DNA of 64,000 bases from Panulirus ornatus (Eukaryota > Arthropoda > Malacostraca > Decapoda > Palinuridae): positions 21,034,518-21,098,517 of the forward strand of contig NC_092236.1 in NCBI RefSeq assembly GCF_036320965.1, given 5' to 3'. The notes under the pieces were generated by a model. That model searched no databases. It had not been told where the DNA came from and saw only the letters and a program-made list of their open reading frames with translations. Positions 52,655 through 64,000 of this stretch are shown here, in pieces (within the stretch, counting starts at the first letter, position 1; the number at the start of each line of letters is the position of its first letter). The position numbers and the translations under genes were made by a program.

Positions 52655-53060
52655 AGGCTTGCGTCCACCGTATCACAACCCATGTCTCCTAACCACACTC
52701 AGATCTCCCCACAAACACCACCCTCCCTCTCGGGGCGCTCCTTCCACCCCAGCACAACCCGTGTTTCCCCACCACCCTCACTTCCCCCCGTACGCAGTAC
52801 CCACCTCCCGTCACACTCTCCTCTCCCCACACTCACCACCCTTCCTCCGTGGACTCTTGGTCCACCCCACCGCCACTGTGTCTCACCACTAAACTCATCT
52901 ATGCTATACTCACCATCCTTCCTCCCGGGGCTCTCCGTTCACCCCACTACACTCACCTCTCCCCATTCTCATCATCCCTCCCCCCAGGACTTCTCTCCAC
53001 CCCGCAACCGCCCGTGTCTCCCCACCAGTCATTACCTCCCCTACCCGCTCCCCTTCACTA
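52655..53060. repeat. C-rich degenerate minisatellite
   Basis: Four to five irregular units containing CTCTCCACCCCGCAACCGCC / CGTGTTTCCCCACCACCCTC themes spaced about 60-115 bp. The Pro/Ser/His/Thr-rich frame of up to 192 codons crossing it (and the (TG)n) is not supported as a gene. Confidence 0.7.
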
Positions 53061-53162
53061 ATTTTAGGCTATTACTTTCCCTTCCCCTCACAGTTACTGC
53101 CAAATTTGTTGACACTGTGACTATGTGTTTGTTGGTTTTAATTTCTAGGGTGCTAGGAAAAG

Positions 53163-53165
<3 letters not shown>

Positions 53166-53201
<36 letters not shown>
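53166..53201. repeat. (TG)n microsatellite
   Basis: About 18 uninterrupted TG units. Confidence 0.95.
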
Positions 53202-53205
<4 letters not shown>

Positions 53206-53207
53206 CG

Positions 53208-53399
53208 CCCTGACAGGAGTGTTGAAATGAAGCCCGGAACCAAGTTACACCCATCGTGTTAGAGGGTTGTAGAGTGAGGACGTCTGAAGTTATACTCGGA
53301 ACCAATTTGCATCCTCCATGTCAATAGGCTGCAGACAGCAACCGCTCAGGGAAGCCCTACAGTGCTGACTTGGGATTACTGAAGTGGTGTTCGTAACCA

Positions 53400-53401
<2 letters not shown>
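53208..53401. repeat. About 97-bp minisatellite, left part
   Basis: Two diverged units (GCCCGGAACCAAGTTACACC...; TACTCGGAACCAATTTGCAT...CTGCAGACAGCAACCGC) and the start of a third, cut after GTTCGTAACCATCT by (TA)n. The same unit resumes at 55957 on the far side of the transposon nest. Confidence 0.8.

Positions 53402-53445
<44 letters not shown>
53402..53445. repeat. (TA)n microsatellite
   Basis: About 21 TA units; left edge of the transposon nest. Confidence 0.97.
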
Positions 53446-53447
<2 letters not shown>

Positions 53448-53827
53448 CTTATCTTTTATTTTATTTTGCTTTGTCGCTGTCTCCCGCGTTTGCGAGGTAG
53501 CGCAAGGAAACAGACGAAAGAAATGGCCCAACCCACCCCCATACACATGTATATACATACACGTCCACACACGCAAAAATACATACCTATACATCTCAAT
53601 GTACACATATATATATACACACACACAGACACATACATATATACCCATGAACACAATTCACACTGTCTGCCTTTATTCATTCCCATCGCCACCTCGCTAC
53701 ACATGGAATACCATCCCCCTCCCCCCTCATGTGTGCGAGGTAGCGCTAGGAAAAGACAACAAAGGCCCCATTCGTTCACACTCAGTCTCTAGCTGTCATG
53801 CAATAATGCCCGAAACCACAGTTCCCT
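53446..53827 (-). mobile_element. RTE-like LINE, 3' UTR only (long type)
   Basis: Minus-strand copy consisting only of the long 3' UTR. It reads from GGAAAGGGAACTGTGGTTTC through CTAGCGCTACCTCGCACACA to TTGCGCTACCTCGCAAACGC, GGGAGACAGCGACAAAGC and an A-rich tail. It is about 95% identical by eye to 54725-55103. Its 5' end directly abuts the Penelope-like fragment. Confidence 0.85.
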
Positions 53828-54720
53828 TTCCCTTAGACAAAAGTACCTATTTATCTAAAATGAATGATCTTTTAAATGATGACACAACATATTCTAAACT
53901 CAGTAAAAATCCCTTAGAAGCAGTTAATTCCCATTTTAATAAAGAAAGAAGTTGTTGAAAGGTAATGGTTCTCTTACCAAAAGTTTGTCATCTTTGTCCC
54001 CTTCATTGCCATATATGTAAGGACTTATCAAAACACATAAACAGAATTTTCCCGCAAGACCTATAGTGAGTTCAGTAGGCTCCATCCCATATAAACTGTC
54101 AAAATGGTTAGTTTCTTTATTAAGCCCTTTAGTGGGTAAGATATCAAATTCTAATATCATGAACAATGTAAATTTAGTGAACAAACTTAACAATATCAAT
54201 GTTAATTTTGATTTTGAACTTGTTAGCTCTGATGTTTCCTCACTTTTCACAAAAGTTCCAGATGATGACATTTTAGAATATTTAGTTGATGTCTTGGATG
54301 ATATTCATTTACCTGTTTCAAAGTCTGTTTTCATTGAACTGATAAAATTGTGTATAAAAGACTTTGTATTTCAGTTCAATGGAGATTATTATGCTCAAAA
54401 ATTTGGTATGGCAATGGGTAACCCTCTTTCACCTGTACTAAGTAATCTTTATATGGCATTTTTGAAACAAAATTACTGAAGGATATCTTACCATCTAATG
54501 CAATATGGTTTAGGTATGTAGATGATGTTCTTTGTGTTTGGTCAACAAATGAAAATTTACAAATATTTCTCCCCTTACTTAACAATTTAGTACCTTCCAT
54601 CAAATTTACTTTAGAAAATGAAAATAATGGTATGTTACCATTTTTAGATTGCATGATCCATAGGCAAGGAAACAACTTTAAGTTTAGCATATACAGAAAA
54701 TCTACCATTGTATGCTCGTT
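53828..54720 (+). pseudogene. Penelope-like element reverse transcriptase fragment
   Basis: Plus-strand RT of the Penelope type. In order: NDLLNDDTTYSKLSKNPLEA (start of RT); KGNGSLTKSLSSLSPSLPYM, then a stop (TAA where the family has a codon for Tyr before GLIKTHK), GLIKTHKQNFPARPIVSSVG, SIPYKLSKWLVSLLSPLVGK, FELVSSDVSSLFTKVPDDDI (motif A with catalytic Asp), FVFQFNGDYYAQKFGMAMGN, PLSPVLSNLYM (motif B), then a one-base T loss at about 54466 shifting frame before DILPSNAIWFRYVDDVLCVW (motif C, YVDD) and GMLPFLDCMIHRQGN with FSIYRKSTIV. At least three breaks (around 53955, the stop near 54019, and 54466). The GIY-YIG endonuclease that follows RT in this family is missing; the fragment ends at the LINE tail at about 54720. 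Confidence 0.88.
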
Positions 54721-55521
54721 ATTTATCTATTTTATTTATTTTGCTTTGTCGCTGTCTCCCGCGTTTGCGAGGTAGCGCAAGGAAACAGACGAAAGAAATG
54801 GCACAACCCACCCCCATACACAATGTACACACACACACGCCCACACACGCAAATACACATACCTATACATCTCAATGTACACATATATATACACACACAG
54901 ACACATACATATATACCCATGCACACAATTCACACTGCCTGCCCCTATTCATTCCCATCGCCACCTCGCCACTCATGGAATACCATCCCCCTCCCCCCTC
55001 ATGTGTGTGAGGTAGCACTAGGAAAAGACAACAAAGGCCCCATTCGTTCACACTCAGTCTCCAGCTGTCACGCAATAATGCCCGAAACCACAGCTCCCTT
55101 TCCACATCCAGGCCCCACAGAACTTTCCATGGTTTACCCCAGACGCTTCACATGCCCTGATTCAATCCACTGACAGCACGTCAACCCCGGTATACCACAT
55201 CGATCCAATTCACTCTATTCCTTGCCCGCCTTTCACCCTCCTGCATGTTCAGGCCCCGATCACTCAAAATCTTTTTCACTCCATCTTTCCACCTCCAATT
55301 TGGTCTCCCACTTCTCCTCGTTCCCTCCACCTCCGACACATATATCCTCTTGGTCAATCTTTCCTCACTCATTCTCTCCATGTGTCCAAACCATTTCAAA
55401 ACACTCTCTTCTGCTCTCTCAACCACGCTCTTTTTATTTCCACACATCTCTCTTATCCTTACATTACTTACTCGATCAAACCACCTCACACCACACATTG
55501 TCCTCAAACATCTCATTTCCA

Positions 55522-55525
<4 letters not shown>
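54721..55525 (-). mobile_element. RTE-like LINE, C-terminal end plus long 3' UTR
   Basis: Minus-strand copy. The C-terminal coding part (55525-55181) is open for 114 codons from MLEMRCLRTMCGVRWFDRVS through LKWFGHMERMSEERLTKRIY and RPNWRWKDGVKKILSDRGLN to DVVYRG and the natural stop. The 3' UTR is the long type (54725-55170), ending GACAGCGACAAAGCAAAATA. The 5' truncation point is in (TA)n. Its 3' tail joins the end of the Penelope-like fragment. Confidence 0.88.

Positions 55526-55614
<89 letters not shown>
55525..55614. repeat. (TA)n microsatellite
   Basis: About 45 TA units, shared boundary between a LINE 5' end and a SINE-like 3' tail. Confidence 0.97.
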
Positions 55615-56262
<648 letters not shown>

Positions 56263-57236
56263 GCGAAATAAATGACTTCTGCGAAAATAATTACCTGCCG
56301 TGATATGTCAGAAATTAGCGTGACGAGCGAAATATCTGAGCGTGCAGAATGAATGACCAATATATTCTCCTTGCATACTTAATGATATTTACTGTCATTA
56401 TCAGTGCCAAATATACCTATACATAACCCAGAGTGCGCCTATTCAGAATATTTGTGTCATTTTTCGCTTCTTAATTACATCGCTCTCTGGATGAAATTGC
56501 AAGGACTCACCCACATTACACATACTTTATGTTAAAAATTTCGCCTTCAGTATTGTTCTTAGAACTATCAAACTAGACAACATGGAGGCAAAAAGAGAGA
56601 GAAGGGAGATTAGATTACTATAGATGTGACACATTATTATAAACAGAACAGCATGGGATGGGTGGCGTCAACCAATGCCATTCGACGACCGAGAGCCACC
56701 TCTTTTTATTCACGGTCAAAATTCCTCCTGCAGAGTCTATAGTATGAATACAAAGATCCCATACACACACACACAAAACAAAATTATGCAAAAAACGCTG
56801 AACTAAACATTCAGTATTTCCTCTGAAACCACCAAGTAGCTGATCACCTTACGAAATTTATAACTTGAGGGGCAGTGTCCAGTCCGTATGCACAACCCGT
56901 GCACACACACACACTCGCTCCTTAGTCACTTTCTTCGCAGATGAGATATTTCGCTCGACACCGGAACCAATTTACAACCTCCACATCGGAACAGATGGTC
57001 GTTCTTTCTTTCTTGTTAAAAGTAAGCCACCAACCTAGACAATAATTTCTGCATACACCATACAACTCTGCTCCCTTCCTACTTTTTCTTATCTTTCACC
57101 TCCTCTTTTCCCACATTCATTTCAGTTCCTCTCTATTTGGACCATTTTCTTTTTCTGCTCAAGGCCTTGTCTCGAAGAGGAATTCAGCCCATGACAGGAT
57201 CCTTCTCTATAAAGATAAAAATATACCTACACAGAA
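56263..57236. other. Unassigned, nothing recognised
   Basis: AT-rich, unique-looking, short frames only. Confidence 0.45.
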
Positions 57237-57255
57237 GCACACACACACACACACA

Positions 57256-57298
<43 letters not shown>
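57237..57298. repeat. (CA)n microsatellite
   Basis: About 30 CA units interrupted by GCGC; followed to 57380 by looser CA-rich sequence. Confidence 0.95.
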
Positions 57299-57300
<2 letters not shown>

Positions 57301-57642
57301 ACACAAACAAACAAACACACAAAACTACACACACAGATACACACATACACATCTACAAATACAAACACACACGCATACATACACAAATATAAGGACAGGC
57401 AAATAATGTGGCAGCGCAACGGTTTAGAAAAAAGAGGAAAAGAATTACGAGGAATGCTCCCCTCCCGCTCTGGCCATTCCATCCTTCAACTGTGATCCTC
57501 TTCCAACTTTCATCCTGAATATGAATTTAATGAGCAGAGTTTTGGAATCGTGAAGCGTAAAACATTCCCAGCTGGATTTCAGATGTTTATTTACGTGATA
57601 AATCAGTAGGGCTATCCTGTTGCTCTTCGTCCATTCCCTGCT

Positions 57643-57649
<7 letters not shown>

Positions 57650-57676
<27 letters not shown>

Positions 57677-57730
57677 TGGTTTGTGTGTATGTGTGTGTGT
57701 GTGTGTGCGTGTGTGTGTGTGTGTGTGAAC

Positions 57731-57811
<81 letters not shown>
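57650..57811. repeat. Compound (TC)n-(TG)n-(CA)n-(TA)n microsatellite
   Basis: (TC)12, (TG) about 24 units with a GC break, ACTT, (CA)15 and (TA)25 in succession. The (TG)n and (CA)n blocks are complementary and could fold as a hairpin. It forms the 5' flank of the 57.8-kb LINE copy. Confidence 0.95.
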
Positions 57812-59395
<1,584 letters not shown>

Positions 59396-59589
59396 ATGTC
59401 GATTTTCTTGTCTTTTTCGTTAAACTATCTGTTTGGCCACCTGTGTCTCTTGTGTGCGTTTGTCTCTCTGCTTGCTGGAGGCTTGGGTTATCTATACGTA
59501 TGTGTGTTTGTGAGAGAATGTTTATATGTGCATGATCCGCCGTCCTGCAGCCTGACGCACCCACCACGTGCTGCCAGACGACCAGTGTC

Positions 59590-60165
59590 GACCGGGTGGT
59601 TCCTCCAACCCACGTGGTCGACTGAGTGGTCCCTCCAACCCACATGGTTGTCAGGGAGGTCTCCCAACGCACTTGGTCGACTGGGTGGTCTCCCCTACCC
59701 ACATGGTCGTCAGGGTGGTCCCCCAACCCACGTAGTCGTCAGGGTGGTCTCCCAACCCACATGGTCGTCAGGTTGGTCCCTCCAACCCACATAGTCACAT
59801 AGTCGTCAGGGTGGTCCCCCAATCCACATGGTCGTCAGAGTGGTCTCCCAACCCACATGGTCGTCAGGTTGGTCCCTCCAACCCACATAGTCGCATAGTC
59901 GTCAGGGTGGTCCCCCAACCCACATGGTCGTCAGGGTGGTCTCCCAACCCACATGGTCGTCAGGTTGGTCCCTCCAACCCACATAGTCGCATAGTCGTCA
60001 GGGTGGTCCCCCAACCCATATAGTCGTCGGGGTGGTCTCCTCTACCCACATGGTTGTCAGGGTGGTCTCCTCTACCCACATGGTTGTCAGGGTGGTCTCC
60101 CAACCCACATGGTCGTCAGGGTGGTCTCCTCTACCCATATGGTCGTCAGGGTGGTCTGTTGCGAG
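59590..60165. repeat. 29-bp minisatellite with 96-bp higher-order repeat
   Basis: About 20 units of GGTGGTCTCCCAACCCACAT GGTCGTCAG. From 59771, 59867 and 59963 a 96-bp block (GGTTGGTCCCTCCAACCCAC, ATAGTCGCATAGTCG..., plus two standard units) is repeated with few changes. Frames across it are artefacts. Confidence 0.95.
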
Positions 60166-61598
60166 CCCTTTTCCTGAAATCTAATTCCAAGGGGAGACAG
60201 TAGCGAGGAAGCACCTCCTTGTGAGATGGCAGCTGTGGTACAGAGCGCCTCTTCTCCCCAAAGATTTATTACAGTATTACTAAAAACAAAAGACTTAAGA
60301 GGGCCCCACGCTGAAAATGTAACTGATTATTTGGACAGCAAGAAAGGGGATGGGGAAGGGAGGGTGATAAAACGATTTTTACAGTCCAAAATTATTTACA
60401 TTATTGAAAGTCAACGTACCTCTGTACGAGACCACGATTACCGTCCTTAGCCTGGGAGTGCGCGCAGGTACACGTGCCTCTCGTCCTGAATGGACCTTTC
60501 ACTGCAGATCTTCTTAGATTTGACCCTCGAGTCAAGGACATCGCCGTCCTCTCAGCGCACCCTAGTCATACCCTCTACAAAAAGATTCCTGTTGGGGGAA
60601 CTGAAGACGAAGTCTCCTAGAGCGAATGCAACTACACTCTGTTCTCTTCTGTTCTATTAATACGCTCGTGACTTCGACTTCCAACCAAAAACAAACCTCG
60701 AAACTGCTGAGGTTACCATTCACCGGGGGAGGGAAGTTCATCAGACGGGACTGGACCCTCACGGGCGAGCGTCCTTACTCTAAGGATAATCTCTGACGGA
60801 AATCGTGAACTCTAAATGTTTATCGGCCTCATACCATTTCATATTTTACTGTCCTAAACATTCCTTCAAACCTGCCCACTGAAATCCCATTCCCATTACA
60901 CCACCAGGATCCACTGAGATGGTTGGTTTCAAACGAAGGTGGTCCCGATGCAAATCACACGACTTTGTAATAAAAAACCTAAACCTAATAACTCTGTTTG
61001 TTGCACCTCGGCAAACAGCAGCCTGCGCTCTGACGTCACGCCATCCATAACATATGTAAATTCTCAACTTTTACCACTCGTCCCTCGCGTGTATTTCCAA
61101 GTAACTATCTTGGTATACTTCTTCAGTCCTTCCTGCGGCAAATATCTTGTTCTGGAACTCTTCAGGAAACTTGCATTATACTTCCAGGAATCAAGTAGTT
61201 CCAGTTTGGATTAATTTCCCCGGATGCAATAAGGTAAATTCCAATTCTAAGCTTATGGGATATTGCAGCCAGCCGATATTCCCTCCTTTCTATCATCAAA
61301 AGTTTTCTTTTCTAACATCTCTTTTGTCCTGCTTTATCTGGGATCTATGTTTCTCATATTACATCGGCCTCGCCATAAGCTTATCTATTACGCTTTATTA
61401 GGTCTAGATTATTTTGCATCGTTTTTTCCAAGATTGGAAGCTGATGACGTCATCAGCAACAACGCACCCCTCCCTCCAGAGGACAGTCTCTCGCTCACAC
61501 GAACTCGTTTCGGAAACTTTGTACATAGAATTGCGTCTGCTTAACAATGCAAAGATATAGGGAGCCGGAACTTTGGTTCACTCCAGGTCCCCCTCACC
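60166..61598. other. Unassigned, nothing recognised
   Basis: Unique-looking. A 74-codon plus-strand frame at 60226 (MAAVVQSASSPQRFITVLLK...) starts in an acceptable context but has no recognised domain. Frames at 60.9-61.5 kb lack motifs. Confidence 0.35.
61440..61457. promoter_or_regulatory. Perfect 18-bp palindrome containing CRE (TGACGTCA)
   Basis: GCTGATGACGTCATCAGC is a perfect palindrome centred on a consensus cAMP-response/bZIP site, flanked by A on both sides. No gene start is recognised beside it, so any regulatory role is speculative. Confidence 0.35.
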
Positions 61599-61599
61599 T

Positions 61600-61800
61600 G
61601 AGCAGTCGATGGGATGGGTTTTCCCATCCCAGGTGGTTGACGGGATGGTCTCCTCATTCCATGTGATCGATGGAATGATCTCCTCACTCCATGTGATCGA
61701 TGGGATGGTCTCTCCCACCCCGAGTGGTCGATGGGATAGTGTACCTCACCCCATATTGTCGATGTGATGGTCTACCCCACCCAACGTAGTCGACGCGGCC
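61600..61800. repeat. About 30-bp minisatellite
   Basis: About six units of GTGATCGATGGGATGGTCTC CTCACTCCAT with changes. In style similar to the 29-bp array at 59.6 kb (GGTCNNCCCACCC...GTCG). Confidence 0.85.
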
Positions 61801-61844
61801 AGGCATATGTCCCACCAGGGCTGAAGCGGGAAGTCATTAGCTGG

Positions 61845-62090
61845 TGAGGGATGCTGGGTGGTGGCTCATGTTGCCCGTCCAGCCCACACTAGGGCTGGTG
61901 GCGCGTGTTGCCCGCCCGGGGCACACCAGGGCTGGTGGCGCGTGTCGTCTATCTGGCCCGCACCAGGCTGATGGCGCGTGTTGCCCGCCCGGCCCACACC
62001 AGGGCTGATGGCGCGTGTCGCTCGTCCGAGGCACACCAGGGCTGGAGCGCCCGGTCTACACCAGGGGTACATCAGGGCTGGCCACACCCT
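61845..62090. repeat. About 37-bp GC-rich minisatellite
   Basis: About six units of GCCCACACCAGGGCTGATGG CGCGTGTTGCCCGCCCG. CpG-rich. Confidence 0.88.
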
Positions 62091-62376
62091 TAGCAACTGT
62101 CTGTGTTCATTACCACATCTGGTTTTAGCCAATCGATATTGTGTTTTGACGATCTTTGCAGCGGAGTAAAGCGTGTATGGTCATAGAGGAGCTAGTGACT
62201 GGCCGCTCGCCTGTATGTCATGTTTGCTAACCGACTGCGAGTATGTGCGGACTGTGTGTTTGAATACTCACTCATGAAGGGCATTTGCGCTCATAGTTTA
62301 CATGAGTCTCTTTACTGACTGTCTGTGGTCAGCATTAAAGAGTTACGGTCGCATACTATTAGACCGTGTGTCAATG

Positions 62377-62379
<3 letters not shown>

Positions 62380-62458
<79 letters not shown>
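62380..62458. repeat. (TG)n microsatellite
   Basis: About 39 uninterrupted TG units. Confidence 0.97.
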
Positions 62459-62462
<4 letters not shown>

Positions 62463-63179
62463 CGTGGTCGTCTATTGCTATTGAACGTCTTCTTGATGAT
62501 GGAATATACACCATTATGACTGATGAGGACAGTCTCATGAAAGCTTTACCATGTCTGGAGGGCTAAATAGGTCCGGAGTCCAGTGGGCCACTGTGGGCTG
62601 GAGACTCTGTGTAGACGTGTCCATCGTGGTGCCCTGGTGTGGTGCTGACTGCTGAGGCAGACATAGAGAACAACTGTGATGGTGATATGGTTTACGGTCA
62701 CCTCCCCAACCCTCAGTGTGAGAACAGTATACCCACCGCAGATTAGCTGATTAAAATCTACGTTACTTAATGAGGGACACACATGGCTGTCATCTGCTAG
62801 ACCGTCAGAGTCCACATCACGACTAACGAACGATCTCCCACCAGAGGAGAACGCTGACTCTCCCTCCCCCTCCCCTAGGAGGCACAACCCCTCACAACCC
62901 GACGTACGAATTCATGACTTCATCTATTCATGCGCAGCGCTCCGAACTAATGATGGCTAGGGAGCGAGTCACGGCATCGCTAACGAGGGGAGCCAGTCCC
63001 TGACTGTGGACAATAACACGGGCTCCTCCCATCTTCCGCACCAAGGGGGCGTCATCTCCATATTGAGGGTTAACTAAAATATAGACAGCCATGTAGGGTG
63101 GGTGACGACGCACGCATGCGTATGTTACCACTATCTATGTATTACGCCAGGTACTCATACGCTGACCAACCCCAAATGG
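62459..63179. other. Unassigned, nothing recognised
   Basis: Unique-looking; a 113-codon minus-strand frame (62546-62887) has no motif. Confidence 0.35.
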
Positions 63180-63290
63180 ATTGATGAAGAAATGGGTCGG
63201 TTGTGAGCTGGCTCCTCCATCCGAGACTCGAGCCCATACCCACGAGTTTCACTGATCTCACCTCTAGCCTCTCCACCATGGAAGATAACA
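63180..63290 (-). mobile_element. tRNA-like SINE fragment
   Basis: Minus strand reads TCCATGGTGGAGAGGCTAGA (A-box-like TGGNGGAGAGGCTAGAGG), then about 45 bases on GGGCTCGAGTCTCGG (B-box-like). Probably a SINE head of a third tRNA-like type; weak. Confidence 0.5.
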
Positions 63291-63314
63291 ATAGCTTCTA
63301 CGATGTATGTATTT

Positions 63315-63319
<5 letters not shown>

Positions 63320-63377
<58 letters not shown>
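63320..63377. repeat. (CA)n microsatellite
   Basis: About 29 uninterrupted CA units. Confidence 0.97.
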
Positions 63378-63382
<5 letters not shown>

Positions 63383-63394
63383 ACACATGAATAT

Positions 63395-63475
63395 CACATA
63401 ATGCCATTCCAACAGCATGGACTCGAACCCGGGACCTTTTGCGTGGTAGATGGAAACGCCAGCCGCTCGGGGCGA
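63395..63475 (-). mobile_element. tRNA-like SINE head, left arm of inverted pair
   Basis: The minus strand has an A-box-like AGCGGCTGGCGTTTCC and a B-box GGGTTCGAGTCC followed by ATGCTGTTGGAATGGCATTA. About 75% identical to the plus-strand arm at 63476-63556. Confidence 0.72.
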
Positions 63476-63556
63476 TCATAGCCGAATGGATAGCGTTCCC
63501 AACTGCCATGCAAAATGTCCCGGGTTCGAGTCCTTTCTGTTGGAGGGCATTGTGTT
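63476..63556 (+). mobile_element. tRNA-like SINE head, right arm of inverted pair
   Basis: The plus strand has A-box TAGCCGAATGGATAGCG and B-box GGGTTCGAGTCC, then TTTCTGTTGGAGGGCATTGT. It is head-to-head with the previous arm, with their 5' ends meeting at CGGGGCGATCATAGCCGA, so two Pol III-type promoters would fire divergently, or the pair forms a foldback of about 80 bp per arm. Confidence 0.72.
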
Positions 63557-63592
63557 CTATTAAAATGCGCGTTCATATGCACTTTATCCGTG

Positions 63593-63596
<4 letters not shown>

Positions 63597-63656
<60 letters not shown>
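63597..63656. repeat. (TA)n microsatellite
   Basis: About 29 TA units before a T-run and the half SINE-like copy. Confidence 0.97.
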
Positions 63657-63674
<18 letters not shown>

Positions 63675-63788
63675 TTAATTTTCCAAAAGAAGGAACAGAG
63701 AAGGGGGCCAGGTGAGGATATTCCCTCAAAGGCCCAGTCCTCTGTTCTTAACGCTACCTCGCTATCGCGGGAAATGGCGAATAGTATA

Positions 63789-63797
<9 letters not shown>
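63657..63797 (+). mobile_element. TA-SINE family, 3' half, truncated at internal homopolymer
   Basis: Starts in the family's internal T-run (T about 20), then AATTTTCCAAAAGAAGGAAC, GGGGGCCAGGTGAGGATATT and the 3' end CTTAACGCTACCTCGCTATC, GCGGGAAATGGCGAATAGTA, A-run. Same truncation point as 35855-36001. Confidence 0.88.

Positions 63798-63870
<73 letters not shown>
63798..63870. repeat. (TA)n microsatellite
   Basis: About 36 TA units, tail of the half SINE-like copy and flank of the F3 repeat. Confidence 0.97.
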
Positions 63871-63874
<4 letters not shown>

Positions 63875-64000
63875 AAGGATCACAATTTTGCGCGTGATCA
63901 ATATATTCCTAAGAGTCCACGGGGAAAATGAAACACGAAAAGTTCCCAAGTCCACTTTCGTATAATAATCACATCATCAGGGGAGACACAAGAGAGAAAT
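63871..64000 (+). mobile_element. Hammerhead-like repeat (family F3), runs off window
   Basis: Longest copy: TGGAAAGGATCACAATTTTG, CGCGTGATCAATATATTCCT, GTCCACGGGGAAAATGAAAC, ACGAAAAGTTCCCAAG, then on the minus strand CTGATGATGTGATTATTATA with GAAA at 63956-63959. The 3' side is cut by the window end. Confidence 0.65.

Noticed and set aside
52652..53230. 192-codon Pro/Ser/His-rich plus-strand frame
   Set aside because: It crosses a C-rich minisatellite and a (TG)n tract; no domain.
53446..55103. Long terminal repeats of an LTR retrotransposon around the Penelope-like RT
   Set aside because: The flanking repeats are the 3' UTR of an RTE-like LINE found alone elsewhere, one continues into LINE coding sequence, and the RT is of Penelope type.

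Overview
This window is non-coding, repeat-dominated animal DNA. It holds no convincing multi-exon gene, no rRNA, no canonical tRNA gene and no CRISPR array. The density of long (TA)n, (GA)n and (CA)n microsatellites, the several families of decayed non-LTR retrotransposons, a Penelope-like element and tRNA-derived SINEs all point to a large arthropod genome. A decapod crustacean is my best guess. That guess rests on remembered repeat families, and the species cannot be named from the sequence alone.

Layout. 1-4 kb: nested RTE-like LINE copies, including a head-to-head (inverted) pair, with a compound TA/CA microsatellite. 4.1-4.7 kb: the best single-copy coding candidate, a minus-strand ORF of 131 codons. 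4.7-10.2 kb: degenerate minisatellites (about 73, 34 and 44 bp) and simple repeats. 11.9-13.7 kb: a decayed CR1/L2-like LINE. 14.6-15.0 kb: a 22-bp minisatellite. 16.7-19 kb: GGTGRT-type and purine-rich simple DNA. 20.1-23.3 kb: a 40-bp triplication, a decayed Jockey-like LINE, a second LINE linker fragment, an imperfect inverted repeat and a tRNA-derived SINE. 24.8-25.2 kb: a purine-rich minisatellite. 25.48-30.13 kb: a very large 38-bp satellite-like array of about 122 units. 30.2-35 kb: mostly unique DNA with weak minisatellites. 35.0-36.1 kb: SINE-like repeats embedded in (TA)n. 36.1-41.4 kb: mostly unique. 41.5-45.0 kb: two minus-strand CR1/L2-like LINE remnants. 46.3-59.3 kb: a dense nest of RTE-like LINE copies, SINE-like copies, a Penelope-like RT fragment and a repeat with a hammerhead-like core, nearly all bounded by (TA)n. 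59.6-62.1 kb: three G/C-rich minisatellites. 63.2-64 kb: inverted tRNA-like SINE heads and more SINE-like and hammerhead-like repeats running off the window.

The one coherent system is a set of retroelements that appear to share machinery. An RTE-like LINE with FADD-type reverse transcriptase and a short about 235-bp SINE-like repeat end in related 3' termini (core CGCTACCTCGC..ACGCGGGA) and run out into A-rich/(TA)n tails. Almost every 5' junction of both families also abuts (TA)n. This suggests a LINE/SINE partnership that inserts into, or is captured by, TA microsatellites. No copy here is intact: all are 5'-truncated and most carry frameshifts, stops or deletions.
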